From an uncultured Clostridia bacterium (GTDB taxonomy: Bacteria; Bacillota; Clostridia; Peptostreptococcales; Anaerovoracaceae), in assembly GCA_947426455.1 (NCBI GenBank), contig CANEEC010000003.1, positions 1 to 49,104 on the forward strand: 49,104 bases of DNA, given 5' to 3'. Each line of letters opens with the position of its first letter. Within the stretch, counting starts at the first letter, position 1. This document shows, piece after piece, positions 48,375 through 49,104 of the stretch. The notes under the pieces are model-generated. The model saw only the letters and a list, made by a program, of their open reading frames with translations, did not search any database and had not been told where the DNA came from. Both the position numbers and the translations under genes were made by a program.

Positions 48375-49104
48375 TGCCGAATGCGCCCCTCTTTTAAAAC
48401 CACCGCCGTCCGCGCAGGCAGGTATAGCTGAATGACGTATTGCTCCCCGGATTTTCGGGCGGGATAGACCATGTGGGCAACGCGGTTTTGACCGCCGTAC
48501 TGCTCGTCGTCGCTGGACAGCTTCATCTCATAATCCGCATTGCGGGGAACAGAAATTTCCACGCCGGTAAAGGATGTTTCGGGATGGAAGTTAAAAGCGA
48601 ACAGCAGACCCCTGCGATAAAAGGCGATCACCTGATCGTCATTCCGGCACAGCCGCAGGTCGCCCATTCCCTGCTCAAACATGCGGTTTCGCTTGGTTAG
48701 GCGGATCATATCCTGATCGAACTGCCCCAGCCATTGGTATTTCAAATATCCGTTCCTCAGCAAGCTCCACTGACGGCGGCAGTAGTGAAAACTCCAGCCG
48801 TTTCCCTCTCTGGGAAAGTCAATCCACTCGGGGTGGCCGAATTCGTTTCCCATGAAATTCAGATACGCTTCACCGCCACCGGCTAAGGTGAACAACCGGA
48901 TCATCTTGTGCAGCGCAATGGCGCGGTCGATGACGGGATTGTGGCAGGCCTTATCCATGTCGGTGTACATATTGGCGTCCGCCAGGCGAAAGATCATGGT
49001 CTTGTCCCCCACCAGCGCCTGATCGTGGCTTTCCACGTAGGCCACCGACCGTTCCCCGGGACGGCGCAGGCACATGTCACTCCACATCTGCCCCACGTTC
49101 CATT
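48365..49104 (-). CDS. glgB: 1,4-alpha-glucan branching enzyme, C-terminal part (partial)
   Basis: The gene runs off the right edge, leaving the last 246 codons. The catalytic-barrel end has YVESHDQALVGDKT and the conserved FMGNEFGHPEWIDFPREGNGWS, followed by the all-beta C-terminal domain with LLFAFNFHP. The NGWSFHYCRRQW segment is typical of the GH13_8 branching-enzyme type found in eukaryotes and some Clostridia, rather than the GH13_9 GlgB. Glycogen or similar glucan branching is its role. The stop overlaps the GT-C gene by 10 bases. Confidence 0.9.
   Translation of the reverse strand, partial: WNVGQMWSDMCLRRPGERSVAYVESHDQALVGDKTMIFRLADANMYTDMDKACHNPVIDRAIALHKMIRLFTLAGGGEAYLNFMGNEFGHPEWIDFPREGNGWSFHYCRRQWSLLRNGYLKYQWLGQFDQDMIRLTKRNRMFEQGMGDLRLCRNDDQVIAFYRRGLLFAFNFHPETSFTGVEISVPRNADYEMKLSSDDEQYGGQNRVAHMVYPARKSGEQYVIQLYLPARTAVVLKEGRIRQWK

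Overview
The window reads as a Gram-positive anaerobe of the Firmicutes, most likely class Clostridia. The evidence is the mix of families: an A-type flavodiiron protein with its own promoter, a YdbC/PC4 protein, a DUF3842 protein, WhiA and RapZ, a SpoIIQ-like M23 peptidase, an RsiV-type anti-sigma factor, a YtrA-type GntR/ABC operon and a lysine-fermentation enzyme (Kce). Shine-Dalgarno sites are strong (GGAGG types), promoters are sigma-A-like and intrinsic terminators are frequent. Base composition is near half GC. I cannot fix the genus. I saw no rRNA, tRNA, CRISPR array, insertion sequence or integrase.

Layout. 1-570: edge fragment and a 44-residue Cys-rich membrane peptide. 829-2681: CapK/PaaK-like adenylating enzyme plus DUF3842. 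2909-5167: YdbC-like ssDNA-binding protein, then an ABC-F ATPase behind a duplicated element. 5217-10227 (minus): MerR-methyltransferase fusion, PHP phosphoesterase, DJ-1 protein, Ung and a secreted GHL10-like hydrolase. 10523-13667 (minus): ECF sigma factor with an RsiV-like anti-sigma factor and a small protein, then a MATE pump. 13773-17920 (minus): five-gene YtrA-type ABC operon under a promoter covered by two palindromes. 18024-25252: PG deacetylase, NhaC and MATE pair, IMP dehydrogenase, a VanY-like lipoprotein, and (plus) an Asp/Glu racemase. 25304-29019: M20 amidohydrolase, a 640-bp gap with a candidate small RNA, an Lrp regulator and a ThrE exporter. 29052-34519 (minus): whiA, kce, rapZ, PHP, murB and a degenerate Fic protein. 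34804-39364: two aminotransferases flanking a SpoIIQ-like gene and lrgAB. 39549-40854: putative ART toxin-antitoxin pair. 40931-45282 (minus): MFS transporter and a three-gene ABC importer, both with leaders carrying the same motif. 45471-49104: flavodiiron protein, a GT-C membrane protein and the GlgB C-terminus.

How it fits together. Two themes recur. One is the cell envelope: MurB, RapZ, WhiA, PG deacetylase, VanY, LrgAB, SigV/RsiV and SpoIIQ. The other is amino-acid handling: Kce, two aminotransferases, racemase, M20 enzyme, ThrE, Lrp and an importer of the TrpXYZ kind. Several of the amino-acid genes share a short T7-containing element just upstream of their promoters.

The best candidates for something undescribed are the DUF3990/DUF3791-HTH module under a palindromic promoter, the leader motif shared by the MFS and ABC transporters, the T7 element, and the Fic-like protein that has lost both its catalytic and its inhibitory residues inside the murB operon.
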